Notes: generated by a model not told the origin, from the sequence alone. A stretch of 64,000 bases of DNA from Pedobacter sp. Leaf194 (GCF_001423945.1 NZ_LMPU01000009.1:310416-374415); one strand, 5' to 3'. Shown: positions 1-8,880, counted from the first letter of the stretch. Program-made: numbers and translations.

Positions 1-1
1 A

Positions 2-178
2 TATAATGGTGATATGTTCGGTTATATGGATGCCGCTTTTGACAGTTTTTTAAAACTAAATAATCAGCCGAAAGGCATCGACAGCTATCAGGATATTGTA
101 ATTTGGTTATGGAATATTCATAAGAAAGAATTGAAAAAAGTTGAGCGGGAACGCGTAAACTCGGCTTACAGCAGATAA
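2..178 (+). CDS. C-terminal end of an unidentified protein (partial)
   Basis: An open frame runs in from the left edge and stops with TAA at 176-178, giving 58 residues of a C-terminus. The tail is rich in Lys, Glu and Arg (ending KKELKKVERERVNSAYSR) and looks like a soluble helix. I do not recognise the family. The frame is on the plus strand and ends 24 bases before the stop of the converging miaE-like gene, so it is the last gene of an operon that lies mostly outside the window. Coding status is inferred from the uninterrupted frame and its position only. Confidence 0.5.
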   Translation, partial: YNGDMFGYMDAAFDSFLKLNNQPKGIDSYQDIVIWLWNIHKKELKKVERERVNSAYSR

Positions 179-202
179 ACTTAACCTTTAAACCAATAAA
201 TT

Positions 203-784
203 TTAACCGTGTATTGCCTCTTTTTTGCCAAAACTTTGAATTAACTCACCCTCAAATTCCAGCCATTCTTTCCAGCGCTTATCAACATCTACGTCGACAC
301 TATGTTTGCGGGCAAAATTTAAAAATGTAGTATAATGGCCTGCTTCAGAAACCATAAGTTCATGATAGAATTTAGCGAGCTTTTCATCTTTAATGTTTAA
401 AGATAATACACGAAACCGTTCACAGCTTCTGGCTTCAATCATTGCTGCAAATAAAAGTCTGTCGATAAAGGCCTGATTTCTGCTACCGTCTTTTTTACTA
501 AACTTTACCAACCGGCCCACATAATCATCTTTCCTTTCCCGACTCAAAGTGTAGCCACGTTCTTTAATAATTTCAATTACCATTTGAAAGTGCTGCATCT
601 CTTCAATAGCAATTGCAGTCAATTCATCTACCAAATCCTGGTGTTCAGAGTTTTGAGTGATTAAGGTAATGGCATTCGATGCTGCTTTCTGTTCGCACCA
701 TGCATGGTCAGATAAGATTTCGGCTATGTTCGATTCTGCAATATTTGCCCAGCGTGGGTCTGTTAACAATTTTAATCCTAACAT
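203..784 (-). CDS. miaE: MiaE-like tRNA-(ms2)io6A hydroxylase
   Basis: Probable non-haem di-iron hydroxylase that hydroxylates the isopentenyl group on adenosine 37 of tRNAs modified by MiaA (and MiaB). The 193-residue protein has the ferritin-like four-helix pattern of metal ligands: E31, then E62 and H65 in the EEMQH motif, E117 in IEARSCER, and E147 with H150 in SEAGH. It has no signal peptide and is cytoplasmic. At 193 residues it is shorter than the enterobacterial enzyme, as is usual for the short form in Bacteroidota. It is divergent from the glycosyltransferase gene at 924. The substrate-forming enzyme miaA is at 62970 in the same window. The family call is firm; the exact substrate (with or without ms2) is inferred. 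Confidence 0.85.
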   Translation of the reverse strand: MLGLKLLTDPRWANIAESNIAEILSDHAWCEQKAASNAITLITQNSEHQDLVDELTAIAIEEMQHFQMVIEIIKERGYTLSRERKDDYVGRLVKFSKKDGSRNQAFIDRLLFAAMIEARSCERFRVLSLNIKDEKLAKFYHELMVSEAGHYTTFLNFARKHSVDVDVDKRWKEWLEFEGELIQSFGKKEAIHG

Positions 785-923
785 TCGGGTCTTTGTGATT
801 GAGCTGCAAAATTAAGAATATTTAACATATGGTGCGTGTTTCAGAAAGATTTACGCGATGAACTTAGAACTTTTCCGTTTGATATACGGGAGACAAAAAA
901 AACGACTTACTTTGCAGTTAAAT

Positions 924-2147
924 ATGAGTGCAAAAAAGATATTGATTATTGGATTAGTATGGCCTGAACCCACTTCATCAGCAGCCGGGACGAGGATGAT
1001 CCAATTGGTTGATTTGTTTTTGCGCAAAGGTTTCAATATTACCTTCGCATCTGCGGCTTCTAAAAGTGATTTCAGTTATGATTTTTCTGAAACTGAAGTT
1101 ATTGAACAGCAAATAAAACTAAATGATGAAAGTTTCAATTTATTATTGAAAACGCTGAATCCGGAAATCGTCCTTTTCGATCGATTTATGGTAGAAGAGC
1201 AGTATGGCTGGCGGGTGCAGCAAGAATGCCCGGAGGCACTTAGAATTTTAGACACAGAAGATTTACATTTTCTCCGAAGCGCTCGGCAGCAAAGTGATAA
1301 AACACAAAGTCCGGTAGATTTATTTTCTGATACTGCTAAAAGGGAGATGGCAGCAATACTCAGATGTGATCTATCTTTGATAATTTCTGAGGTGGAAATC
1401 AAAATTCTGGAAGAAACCTTCAATATCGAACCTGCTCTGCTATACTATCTCCCGTTTTTAGAAAATGAAATTCGTTCCGAAAACATAAGTAATTGGCTTC
1501 CATTTGAGGCCAGGACCGATTTTATCTTTATTGGCAACTTCCTGCACGAACCTAACTGGAATTCGGTTCAAGTTTTAAAAACGAAAATCTGGCCACTGCT
1601 AAGGAAAAAATTGCCTGGCGTGAATATGAATATTTACGGGGCTTATGCATCGCAAAAAGTGTTGCAACTGGAAAACAGGCAGGAAAGATTTTTTGTAAAA
1701 GGAAGAGCAATCAATGCACAGGAAACGATTTCGAAACATAAGGTTTTACTCGCCCCCATTCAGTTTGGCGCCGGCGTAAAAGGCAAGTTTATCGATGCAA
1801 TGCAAGTTGGCACGCCCTCGGTAACTACTCTGGTTGGTGCCGAAGCAATGAAAGGCAATTTGGAGTGGAACGGGTTTGTTGAAGATGATTTCGTGGTTTT
1901 TGTTGATAGAGCGGCGATGTTGTATCAGGATAAATCAGCCTGGCATAACGCACAAAAAAATGGAATTCGTATTATCAATGAACGCTACGCTTCCTCGAAT
2001 TTCGCCGATAAATTTGTTGCTGATATTGACAAATTAGATTTAAAATCCCATCGCCGGAAAAATTTTATAGGTCAGATACTGAACCACCATACTTTACAAA
2101 GCACCCGGTATATGTCGCTATGGATTGAGGAAAAGAACAAAAAATAG
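924..2147 (+). CDS. Glycosyltransferase (GT-B, group 1/4)
   Basis: About 407-residue cytoplasmic glycosyltransferase of the GT-B fold; donor and acceptor cannot be told. The N-terminus (SAKKILIIGLVWPEP) is the first Rossmann beta-strand and turn with a GxR-containing loop, and the C-terminal half (FIFIGNFLHEPNW, then FGAGVKGKFIDAMQVGTPSV) matches the GT1-type nucleotide-sugar domain of sugar transferases that modify surface polysaccharide. The frame is open from ATG 858, but ATG 924 is preferred because the conserved strand starts there and a near-consensus -7 box TTACTTTG lies at 907-914, nine bases ahead, so a 858 start would lie outside the transcript. It stands alone between the divergent miaE-like gene and hscA. 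Confidence 0.75.
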   Translation: MSAKKILIIGLVWPEPTSSAAGTRMIQLVDLFLRKGFNITFASAASKSDFSYDFSETEVIEQQIKLNDESFNLLLKTLNPEIVLFDRFMVEEQYGWRVQQECPEALRILDTEDLHFLRSARQQSDKTQSPVDLFSDTAKREMAAILRCDLSLIISEVEIKILEETFNIEPALLYYLPFLENEIRSENISNWLPFEARTDFIFIGNFLHEPNWNSVQVLKTKIWPLLRKKLPGVNMNIYGAYASQKVLQLENRQERFFVKGRAINAQETISKHKVLLAPIQFGAGVKGKFIDAMQVGTPSVTTLVGAEAMKGNLEWNGFVEDDFVVFVDRAAMLYQDKSAWHNAQKNGIRIINERYASSNFADKFVADIDKLDLKSHRRKNFIGQILNHHTLQSTRYMSLWIEEKNKK

Positions 2148-2282
2148 TCGGCTGTTAACAATTCTTACAGGCACCAGCATATTGGTCAATCAATTTTTTG
2201 AGCCGCAATCTTACCGCTTTAATTTACAACATTAAAACATTTCAGCCCTGAAACATTGCAACAATCTACGTAAATTCGCCAC

Positions 2283-4139
2283 ATGGCAAAAATATCAATT
2301 AACCTTGCTACAGGTTCGTTTCAAAAGGAAGAAATTATAGTGGGAATAGATTTAGGTACAACAAATAGTTTGGTTGCCTTCATCAATCCTGATAAAAACC
2401 CGCAGGTAATTAATGATGCCGGTAAAGGACTTTTAGTGCCGTCTATAGTTTATTTCAACAACCAAAATGAAGCAATTGTAGGTAATGAGGCAAAAGAATA
2501 TTTAACCACAGACCCTGCAAACACAATTTTTTCCGTAAAACGATTACTTGGCCGTTCGTATAAAGATGTTGCGGAACATAAAGATATTTTCTCTTATAAA
2601 ATTATCGATGATGATAGCGATGCTTTGGTGAAAATCCAGGCTGGCGACCGGTTTTATACCCCAATAGAATTATCAGCCGAAATTTTGAAAGAACTTAAGG
2701 CCAGGGCCGAGCATGCTTTAAAAACACCAGTTAACCGTGCGGTGATTACGGTTCCTGCCTATTTCAACGATAGCCAGCGCCAGGCAACACGTGATGCGGG
2801 GAAACTTGCAGGCCTGGATGTGATGCGCATTGTAAATGAACCTACCGCCGCCAGTTTGGCTTACGGTATCGGTTTAGACCCAACGGAGCAAAAAACCATT
2901 GCAGTTTACGATTTAGGTGGCGGAACCTTCGATGTGTCGATTCTGCAGATACAGAATGGAATTTTCGAGGTTTTGGCCACAAATGGGAACACTTATTTAG
3001 GTGGAGATGATTTTGACCGTGCCATTTTAAACCATTGGATAGAAAAAAACAAACTTGAGTTCACCAGGGTTGCTACCGATAACATTCTAATGCAAACGTT
3101 GCGGTTGCAAGCAGAAGCTGCGAAGAAAGCTTTATCGACCCAGAATTTATACAATGAAAAGGTTGGTGATATTTGGTGTACATTAGATAAACAGACGTTT
3201 GAGCAACTCATCTCAACAAAAGTTGAAGAGACGATTTCGGCATGTAAAAACGCTTTGAAAGATGCTGACTTGAGCTCAGAAAATATTGACGAAGTAATAT
3301 TAGTTGGTGGCTCAACCCGTACCCCTTTTGTAAAGCAAGCTGTAGAAAATTTCTTCGGCAAAAAGCCGCAAGATAATATTAATCCTGATGAGGTAGTTGC
3401 CCTTGGTGCCGCCATTCAGGCCGATGTTTTGGCCGGAAACCGTTCGGATATCCTGCTGCTTGACGTTACGCCACTTTCATTGGGTATTGAAACAATGGGT
3501 GGTTTAATGGATGTAATTATTGCAAGAAACAGCAAAGTTCCAACCAAGGCTGGCCGCCAGTATACCACTTCGGTTGATGGGCAGGTAAATATGAAAATTT
3601 CGGTTTATCAGGGTGAACGTGATTTAGTGCAGGAAAACCGTAAGCTTGCCGAGTTTGATTTAAAAGGAATTCCAGCGATGCCGGCCGGTTTGCCAAAAGT
3701 AGATATTAACTTTTTGCTAAATGCTGATGGCATTTTGACGGTTCAGGCTATTGAACTTAGATCTGGAGTAAAACAGGAGATTGAAGTAACACCAAGCTAC
3801 GGTTTGAGTGATGATACCGTTGAGAAAATGCTTTTAGATAGTATTGAGTTTGCACAGAGTGATGTGCAGCAGCGTATGTTGATTGAGGCCCGGAGTGAAG
3901 GTGAACAGTTACTTTACACCGCAGAAAGATTTATAGAAAAACATGCTGAACACCTAACAGAGGATGAAATTTCTGAAACGAAAGTTCATATCGAAGCATT
4001 GAAAACTGCCCTTGCCGAACAGGAAAAAGATATTATCCTGAAAAAAGCGGATGAACTTAATGAGTTTACCCGGCCATTTGCCGAACGTGTTATGGATGCT
4101 GCGATATCTACCGCAATGAAAGGTAAAAAAATAGAATAG
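2283..4139 (+). CDS. hscA: Hsp70-family chaperone, HscA-like
   Basis: 618-residue Hsp70 chaperone. ATPase domain motifs are present: GIDLGTTNS at residues 21-29, a DLGGGTFDVS phosphate loop, NEPTAASLAYG and VGGSTRTPFV, followed by a substrate-binding domain starting near LLLDVTPLSLGIE and a helical lid. The short N-terminal extension before GIDLGTTNS, the phrase SVKRLLGRS, the length near 616 and the lack of a C-terminal EEVD-like tail fit HscA, the chaperone for iron-sulfur cluster transfer, better than DnaK. hscB, iscU and fdx are not beside it, so the Fe-S role is inferred from sequence type. A box TAAATTCG at 2271-2278 lies four bases before the ATG, suggesting a leaderless mRNA. Confidence 0.75.
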   Translation: MAKISINLATGSFQKEEIIVGIDLGTTNSLVAFINPDKNPQVINDAGKGLLVPSIVYFNNQNEAIVGNEAKEYLTTDPANTIFSVKRLLGRSYKDVAEHKDIFSYKIIDDDSDALVKIQAGDRFYTPIELSAEILKELKARAEHALKTPVNRAVITVPAYFNDSQRQATRDAGKLAGLDVMRIVNEPTAASLAYGIGLDPTEQKTIAVYDLGGGTFDVSILQIQNGIFEVLATNGNTYLGGDDFDRAILNHWIEKNKLEFTRVATDNILMQTLRLQAEAAKKALSTQNLYNEKVGDIWCTLDKQTFEQLISTKVEETISACKNALKDADLSSENIDEVILVGGSTRTPFVKQAVENFFGKKPQDNINPDEVVALGAAIQADVLAGNRSDILLLDVTPLSLGIETMGGLMDVIIARNSKVPTKAGRQYTTSVDGQVNMKISVYQGERDLVQENRKLAEFDLKGIPAMPAGLPKVDINFLLNADGILTVQAIELRSGVKQEIEVTPSYGLSDDTVEKMLLDSIEFAQSDVQQRMLIEARSEGEQLLYTAERFIEKHAEHLTEDEISETKVHIEALKTALAEQEKDIILKKADELNEFTRPFAERVMDAAISTAMKGKKIE

Positions 4140-4263
4140 GTAAATCAGTTAGTTCCTGCTAAAAAACAAACGGCCCGTATTTACAACTGTTGCACTGCGG
4201 GTGGTTTGCATGCGCTTTGATTTTTTCTTATCATACATCAAAATTTCTTTACCGCTAAGCTGT

Positions 4264-4271
4264 TAACTTTG
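4264..4271 (+). promoter_or_regulatory. Promoter -7 box for the LLM oxidoreductase gene
   Basis: TAACTTTG is an exact match to the Bacteroidota -7 box TAnnTTTG and lies 19 bases before the ATG at 4291. No good TTG is seen at the -33 position. Confidence 0.55.
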
Positions 4272-4290
4272 AAACATAAATTTTAGCAAT

Positions 4291-5322
4291 ATGGAATTAG
4301 GTATTGGCATGTTCGGAGATTTGCAAATTAATGCAAAAGGAGAAATTCAGTCTGCACAGCAGAGACTTCAAGAAATTATAGAAGAAATTAAATTGATGGA
4401 TGAAGTAGGATTAGATTTCTACGGCATTGGCGAACACCACCGTCCTGACTATGCCGTTTCGAGTCCTGAAATTATTTTAGCCGCTGCTGCAACTGTGACC
4501 AAAAACATCAAGTTGAGCAGTGCTGTTTCGGTTCTAAGTTCCTCAGACCCGATAAAACTATATCAAAATTTCGCAACTATCGACTTGATTTCGAACGGAA
4601 GAGCGGAATTGATGGCTGGTCGTGGGAGTTTCATCGAATCTTTCCCATTATTTGGTTACAACCTCGAAGATTACGATGAACTTTATGAAGAGAAATTAGA
4701 ATTGCTATTGAAAATCAATAAGGAAGCAAAGATAACCTGGAAAGGGAAATTTCGTCCTGAATTGGTTAATCAAGAGGTTTTGCCAAGAGCAGTTAACGAT
4801 AATTTAAAAATTTGGGTAGCTGTTGGCGGTACACCGGAATCTGTTGAAAGAGCAGGACGATTAGGTTTGCCTGTAATGTTTGCCATCATCGGCGGTCAGC
4901 CTGTGCAATTCAAACCACTTTTCGATTATTACAAAAAAGTTTATCAGGCTTATGGGCATGATATGAATAAATTCGAAGTTGGCGTACACATGCACTCGCT
5001 GTTTGGCGAAAACAGTCAGGAGGTTTCTGATTATTATTTTCCATTATATTCTGCCCAAATGAACCGTATTGGCAATACCCGTGGTTGGGCACCGTTTCAG
5101 CGAAACCAGTTTGAGGCCGGCAGAAACAGCAATGGCGCACTAATTATTGGTGACGCTAATGAATCGGTTGATAAAATCTTGGCAATGGAAGAAACCTTCT
5201 GTCTTACGCGTTTTTCCGCTCACATGGATGTTGGCGGGCCGTCACATGCAGCAATGATGAAATCGATAGAAATTTTTGGAAACGAAATTGCGCCTGCTGT
5301 TAGAAAAGCACTGCATAAATAG
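4291..5322 (+). CDS. LLM-class flavin-dependent oxidoreductase (luciferase-like)
   Basis: 343-residue cytoplasmic FMN-dependent monooxygenase of the bacterial luciferase-like family. Family marks are the MELGIGMFGD beta-strand start, GEHHRPDYAVSSPEIILAA (the flavin-site loop), SSDPIKLYQNFATIDLISNGRAEL with the conserved GR turn, and RGSFIESFPLFGY. These place it in the group that oxidises aldehydes, sulfonates or similar small molecules with a separately supplied reduced flavin; the substrate is unknown. It is transcribed from its own promoter box at 4264. Its TAG stop directly abuts the stop of the converging DUF4395 gene with no base between them, leaving no room for an intrinsic terminator. 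Confidence 0.85.
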   Translation: MELGIGMFGDLQINAKGEIQSAQQRLQEIIEEIKLMDEVGLDFYGIGEHHRPDYAVSSPEIILAAAATVTKNIKLSSAVSVLSSSDPIKLYQNFATIDLISNGRAELMAGRGSFIESFPLFGYNLEDYDELYEEKLELLLKINKEAKITWKGKFRPELVNQEVLPRAVNDNLKIWVAVGGTPESVERAGRLGLPVMFAIIGGQPVQFKPLFDYYKKVYQAYGHDMNKFEVGVHMHSLFGENSQEVSDYYFPLYSAQMNRIGNTRGWAPFQRNQFEAGRNSNGALIIGDANESVDKILAMEETFCLTRFSAHMDVGGPSHAAMMKSIEIFGNEIAPAVRKALHK

Positions 5323-5763
5323 TTACGCTTTTTTACGTTTAAATACTTGTAGAAAAGTATAAACATAACATCCTACGCAGACGCCAAATAGGCTTTCGAG
5401 TAATGCAAACATGACCATTATGGAAATAAGAATTAAGGTCGCGGTAGAAAAGCTAAAAAGAAATGTTGCGGTAATCAGAAGGCAAAATGCAAAGCCCATG
5501 GTTGCCGCAAATTTTTTGGGTGCTAAATCCGTCATCGTTGGCTTTAAATGCAAAGCTTTCGAAATATTCACGGCAATCAATTTCAGTAAACTAAATTTCC
5601 CGTTTCCAAAGGCCCTCGCAGCAAAATCTACAGCTAATAAGCTTATTGCCCAATAATTCGAAAACGCAATACAGCAGATCGCAATCATGGCAACCATGAA
5701 GGCTACAATCCTAACAACACTTTCGTTAACTCTTTCAGCAGATATCGGGCAGGATAATTCCAT
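5323..5763 (-). CDS. DUF4395 integral membrane protein
   Basis: 146-residue membrane protein matching DUF4395 in layout: an N-terminal CPISAERVNESVVRIVAF segment, two close hydrophobic stretches (about residues 18-48), a loop with DFAARAFGNGKFSLL, then a second pair of hydrophobic segments (about residues 88-135) with CVGCYVY near the end, and a basic tail. In this family the opening Cys-Pro and the C-terminal Cys pair are conserved; function is not known, though it is sometimes found near thiol-redox genes. It converges with the luciferase-like gene with a zero-base gap. Confidence 0.7.
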   Translation of the reverse strand: MELSCPISAERVNESVVRIVAFMVAMIAICCIAFSNYWAISLLAVDFAARAFGNGKFSLLKLIAVNISKALHLKPTMTDLAPKKFAATMGFAFCLLITATFLFSFSTATLILISIMVMFALLESLFGVCVGCYVYTFLQVFKRKKA

Positions 5764-5874
5764 ATTTTTTTGCTTAAAGGTAAAGAATTATCATTATCAA
5801 TAAAATATTTTCCTTAACCTTGCGTATTCCAGCCCTATATTCAACAACGTAAATTACACAACACCAAATATAGT

Positions 5875-6281
5875 ATGGATAACTCCGAACAGCTAAACCT
5901 GCTTTTAGTTAAGCTGACAAATTTACAACTGAGACAACAAGGTTTCGAAGCAGAAATTTTCGCTTCAAAGCAGCCTGTTGAAGCACTGCAACATGAAACA
6001 GGCTGCATCGCTGAACGACAGAATCCCTTTCCTGTTAAAATTGCAGTACAAACGAAAAATTCCCCACCGATAGTTTATCGAAGGGAATCTAATCTGCAAG
6101 ATTGGTATCCTCATATTAACATTTGATGTATGTATCGGGAGCGAAATATGCAATAGATAATGATGCGATCACACCGATCAAGCGGATAAATTTAAGTTAT
6201 ACCCTTGGCGCACCGCGAATAACGCTCGCCATCAAACTCAAACAAAAACATCAAAACTTCAAAGCTTTTTCAAGATATTAA
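5875..6281 (+). pseudogene. Truncated remnant of a DUF2339 membrane protein gene
   Basis: The first frame (5875-6126) encodes the charged, coiled N-terminus typical of DUF2339 proteins (MDNSEQLNLLLVKLTNLQLR, then a Pro-rich linker and SNLQDW), but stops just where the first membrane helix should begin. A second frame, shifted by two and open from 6126 to 6281, encodes GAKYAIDNDAITPIKRI and YTLGAPRITLAIKLKQKHQN, matching the stretch that follows helix 1 in these proteins, then stops. The bases for the first helix are missing and several hundred residues of multi-helix protein are absent downstream. I read this as an internal deletion plus 3' truncation. Homology is from memory of the family, not from a search. 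A weak box TAACCTTG lies near 5815. Confidence 0.65.
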
Positions 6282-6306
6282 ACTATAAAAAACAATAAAT
6301 ACAAAC

Positions 6307-6759
6307 ATGAAAAACATTTTTCAAGCCGCAGTAACTAGCGAAGTAATCGAAAGAATTAACAAATTAAATCCTTCAACGCCACAGCAATGGGGTAAAATGA
6401 ACGTTTCTCAAATGTTGGCACATTGCAGTGTCAGCTATGAAATGGTTTACGAAAACAAGCATCCAAAGCCCAACGCTTTGATGAAACTAATGCTAAAAGC
6501 TTTCGTAAAAAATGTCGTGGTTAGTGAAAAACCGTATAAACGGAACAGTCATACAGCTCCTTCTTTTATAATTACCGATGAAAAGGAATTTGAGAAAGAA
6601 AAAAATCGCTTAATTTTATACCTACAACAAACGCAAGAGTTGGGCGAAAGTCATTTCGACGGAAAAGAATCGCTTTCGTTCGGCAAACTCACTAAAGGTG
6701 AATGGAACAATATGTTTTATAAACATTTAGATCATCATTTAAATCAGTTTGGTGTTTAA
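6307..6759 (+). CDS. DUF1569 / DinB-like protein
   Basis: 150-residue cytoplasmic protein of the DUF1569 family, a DinB/YfiT-type four-helix bundle. The signature WGKMNVSQMLAHCSVSYE at about residues 28-45 carries the first histidine, and YKHLDHHLNQFGV at the C-terminus carries the others expected to bind a metal. Members of this superfamily include metal-dependent thiol transferases, but no activity is assigned to this group. It starts 25 bases after the DUF2339 remnant and six bases before the next gene, with which it is probably co-transcribed. Confidence 0.75.
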   Translation: MKNIFQAAVTSEVIERINKLNPSTPQQWGKMNVSQMLAHCSVSYEMVYENKHPKPNALMKLMLKAFVKNVVVSEKPYKRNSHTAPSFIITDEKEFEKEKNRLILYLQQTQELGESHFDGKESLSFGKLTKGEWNNMFYKHLDHHLNQFGV

Positions 6760-6765
6760 TTAATT

Positions 6766-7128
6766 ATGATTAGAAAAATTTTAGCGGTTATAGTTGGTTA
6801 TGCAATTTTTGTGATAACATCGCTCTTATTGTTCAAAATTTCGGGGCAAAAGCCACATGCTGATGCCACGAACTTTTTCATTATTTGTAGCGCAATTTAT
6901 GGTGCACTCTTTTCGATTATAGCAGGTTACGCCACAAATCTAATTTCAAAAAGCAGCACCCTTAATGTAAATTATATACTTGCTCTACTCATTGCGGGCT
7001 TTGCAAGTTTCTCGCTCTTCAAATCTGACGGAAATCACTGGACTCAAATTTTGGCGATCGTGATTTTCGCCCCAATTTCGATTTTAGGGGGAATGTTAGC
7101 TAAAGGTACAAGGTTCAAAAAGCCCTAA
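6766..7128 (+). CDS. Small four-helix membrane protein
   Basis: 120-residue inner-membrane protein with four hydrophobic segments, at roughly residues 5-24, 37-58, 66-83 and 92-113, and a basic tail (KGTRFKKP). I do not recognise a named family. It starts six bases after the DUF1569 gene and ends fifteen bases before the broken phospholipase-like gene, so the three probably share a transcript. No signal for a substrate or partner is visible. Confidence 0.65.
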   Translation: MIRKILAVIVGYAIFVITSLLLFKISGQKPHADATNFFIICSAIYGALFSIIAGYATNLISKSSTLNVNYILALLIAGFASFSLFKSDGNHWTQILAIVIFAPISILGGMLAKGTRFKKP

Positions 7129-7143
7129 AGACTATCTTCAATT

Positions 7144-8100
7144 ATGAAACGATTAACGATACTGATTGCGTTAATCATCCCTTTATTTTTTTGTACATCC
7201 TGGGGTTTCTTCGCACACCAGAGGATAAATAACCTGGCTATTTTTACTTTGCCTTCGGGCATGATAGGTTTTTACAAAAAGGGCATCAAATACATTACAG
7301 AACATGCTGTAGACCCAGATAAGCGGCGTTACGCTGACACATTGGAGGCGCCCCGGCACTACCTCGACGTCGAAAATTATGAAAGCGATATTGACAGCAT
7401 CCCAAAGAAATATAATGATGCTTTAGCAAAGTATGGATTGAAGCATTTGAATGCCAATGGTATTGTTCCATGGCAAATTCAACGAACCTATTATAATTTA
7501 GTGAAAGCTTTTAAAACAAGAGATTCCATTAAGATTCTGAAGTACGCTGCTGATTTAGGGCATTATATTGGTGATGCGCATGTGCCTTTGCATACAACAA
7601 ATAATCACAACGGACAACTCACAAATCAGGCTGGCATCCATGCGTTTTGGGAAAGCAGGCTGCCCGAACTATTCTCTACAAACTATAATTTCATCGTGGG
7701 CAAAGCGCAATACATAGAAAATCCTTTAGAGGAGAGCTGGAAAATTGTGAAACATACACACAGTTTGGTTGATAGCGTATTAACTTTTTAGGCACAGTTA
7801 GCTGCATCTTTTCCGTCTGACAAGAAATACAGTTTTAGCGAGCGAAACAACACGGTATTAAAACAATATTCTACAGCATATTCAAAAGCTTACCACGATA
7901 AGATGAATCATATGGTAGAAAAGCAAATGCGTTCTGCGATTCTGGAGATTGGCTCCTTTTGGTATTCGGCGTGGGTAGATGCTGGTCAGCCTGAGTTAAA
8001 AGACCTTGTTAAAATAGATTTAGAACCTGAGGAAAAGCAGATGCAGGAAAATGTAGAAAAGAAATACCGTAACGGAATTCCGATAGGAAGAGAATTATAA
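7144..8100 (+). pseudogene. Zinc phospholipase C / S1-P1 nuclease-like gene interrupted by one TAG
   Basis: A single reading frame of 317 sense codons runs from ATG 7144 to TAA 8098-8100 but has an in-frame TAG at 7789-7791 (codon 216). Before the TAG the product has a signal peptide, then W20 as the likely first mature residue, H25, the RHYLD motif with H72 and D75, GHYIGDAHVPLH (H140, D144) and HAFWE (H166, E170), the trinuclear zinc pattern of phospholipase C and S1/P1 nucleases. After it about 100 residues continue in the same frame with normal protein character, including QMRSAILEIGSFWYSAW. A GAG-to-TAG type change would explain it. The zinc site survives in the truncated product but the C-terminal helices do not, so it is probably inactive, unless this is a sequencing error. 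Confidence 0.75.
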
Positions 8101-8175
8101 AATCTCTATTCTACTACCAACATAAGCGATTTTATATAATCGAAAACGCTATGCTACCTTTTAAAAAAATTTTTG

Positions 8176-8856
8176 CTATTTTGAATCTTCCCCTTCAATA
8201 ATCTCTTCTATTTTTTTAGGCTGCATTCTGCTTTTAACGGCAGCCCAAATTGCGGGAACAAAGGTTACAACGGCAATTGTTAAAATAACAATCTCAAAGT
8301 TATTTTTGATGATTGGAATTTGTCCTAATAAATAGCCGCCTACAAGCAATGCGAAAATCCAGGTAACACCCCCAATAATGTTGTAATAAGTAAAGCGGCC
8401 GAACGGCATTTTTGCAATTCCAGCTACAAATGGTGCGATGGTTCTGAAAATAGGAAGAAATCTACTTAACATTATTGCCTTACCACCATGCTTTTCGAAA
8501 AACTCATGAGACTGGTGATAATACTTAAGCTTTAGAATTTTATTTTCCTCCTTAAAAACGCCGGAGCCCAAAACGGTACCGAGTTTATAATTTAAGGTGT
8601 TGCCGGCAATAGCTGCAACTATTAAAATCAGCAGCATTAGCCATATGTTTAAACCTGTGTTTCCGCCGGCTATTAATGCACCTGCTGCAAAAAGTAAAGA
8701 ATCGCCTGGTAAAAATGGTGTAACCACGAAGCCGGTTTCAGCAAAAATAATTAGGAATAAAATAAGGTAGGTCCAAGTCTGGTAATCGCGAATGATTTCT
8801 GCTAAGTGAACATCTATATGGGCAATAAAATCCCAGAGTTGTTGTAATAATTCCAA
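8176..8856 (-). CDS. DedA-family membrane protein
   Basis: 226-residue inner-membrane protein of the DedA (VTT/SNARE-associated) family, some of which flip undecaprenyl phosphate or phospholipids. Diagnostic stretches are FAETGFVVTPFLPGDSLLFA near residues 39-58, the re-entrant-loop motif with conserved Glu and Pro, and SRFLPIFRTIAPFVAGIAKM near residues 130-149 with the conserved arginines, followed by NIIGGVTW. Several hydrophobic helices and an acidic cytoplasmic tail (EEIIEGEDSK) complete it. Cargo is not predictable. It has its own promoter box at 8873-8880. Confidence 0.85.
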   Translation of the reverse strand: MELLQQLWDFIAHIDVHLAEIIRDYQTWTYLILFLIIFAETGFVVTPFLPGDSLLFAAGALIAGGNTGLNIWLMLLILIVAAIAGNTLNYKLGTVLGSGVFKEENKILKLKYYHQSHEFFEKHGGKAIMLSRFLPIFRTIAPFVAGIAKMPFGRFTYYNIIGGVTWIFALLVGGYLLGQIPIIKNNFEIVILTIAVVTFVPAIWAAVKSRMQPKKIEEIIEGEDSK

Positions 8857-8872
8857 AGTTTCTGATTTTAGG

Positions 8873-8880
8873 CAAAAGTA
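8873..8880 (-). promoter_or_regulatory. Promoter -7 box of the dedA-like gene
   Basis: On the minus strand this reads TACTTTTG, an exact match to TAnnTTTG, 16 bases before the start codon at 8856. No consensus TTG is seen 19 bases further upstream. Confidence 0.5.

Noticed and set aside
2993..3415. Open frame of 140 codons on the strand opposite hscA
   Set aside because: It lies wholly inside conserved Hsp70 coding sequence, has no promoter box and its product resembles no family; a shadow frame.
7789..7791. TAG as pyrrolysine or programmed readthrough in the phospholipase-like gene
   Set aside because: Pyrrolysine decoding is not expected in Bacteroidota, no pylT/pylS-like sequence is here, and no stimulatory hairpin follows; a simple nonsense mutation is more economical.
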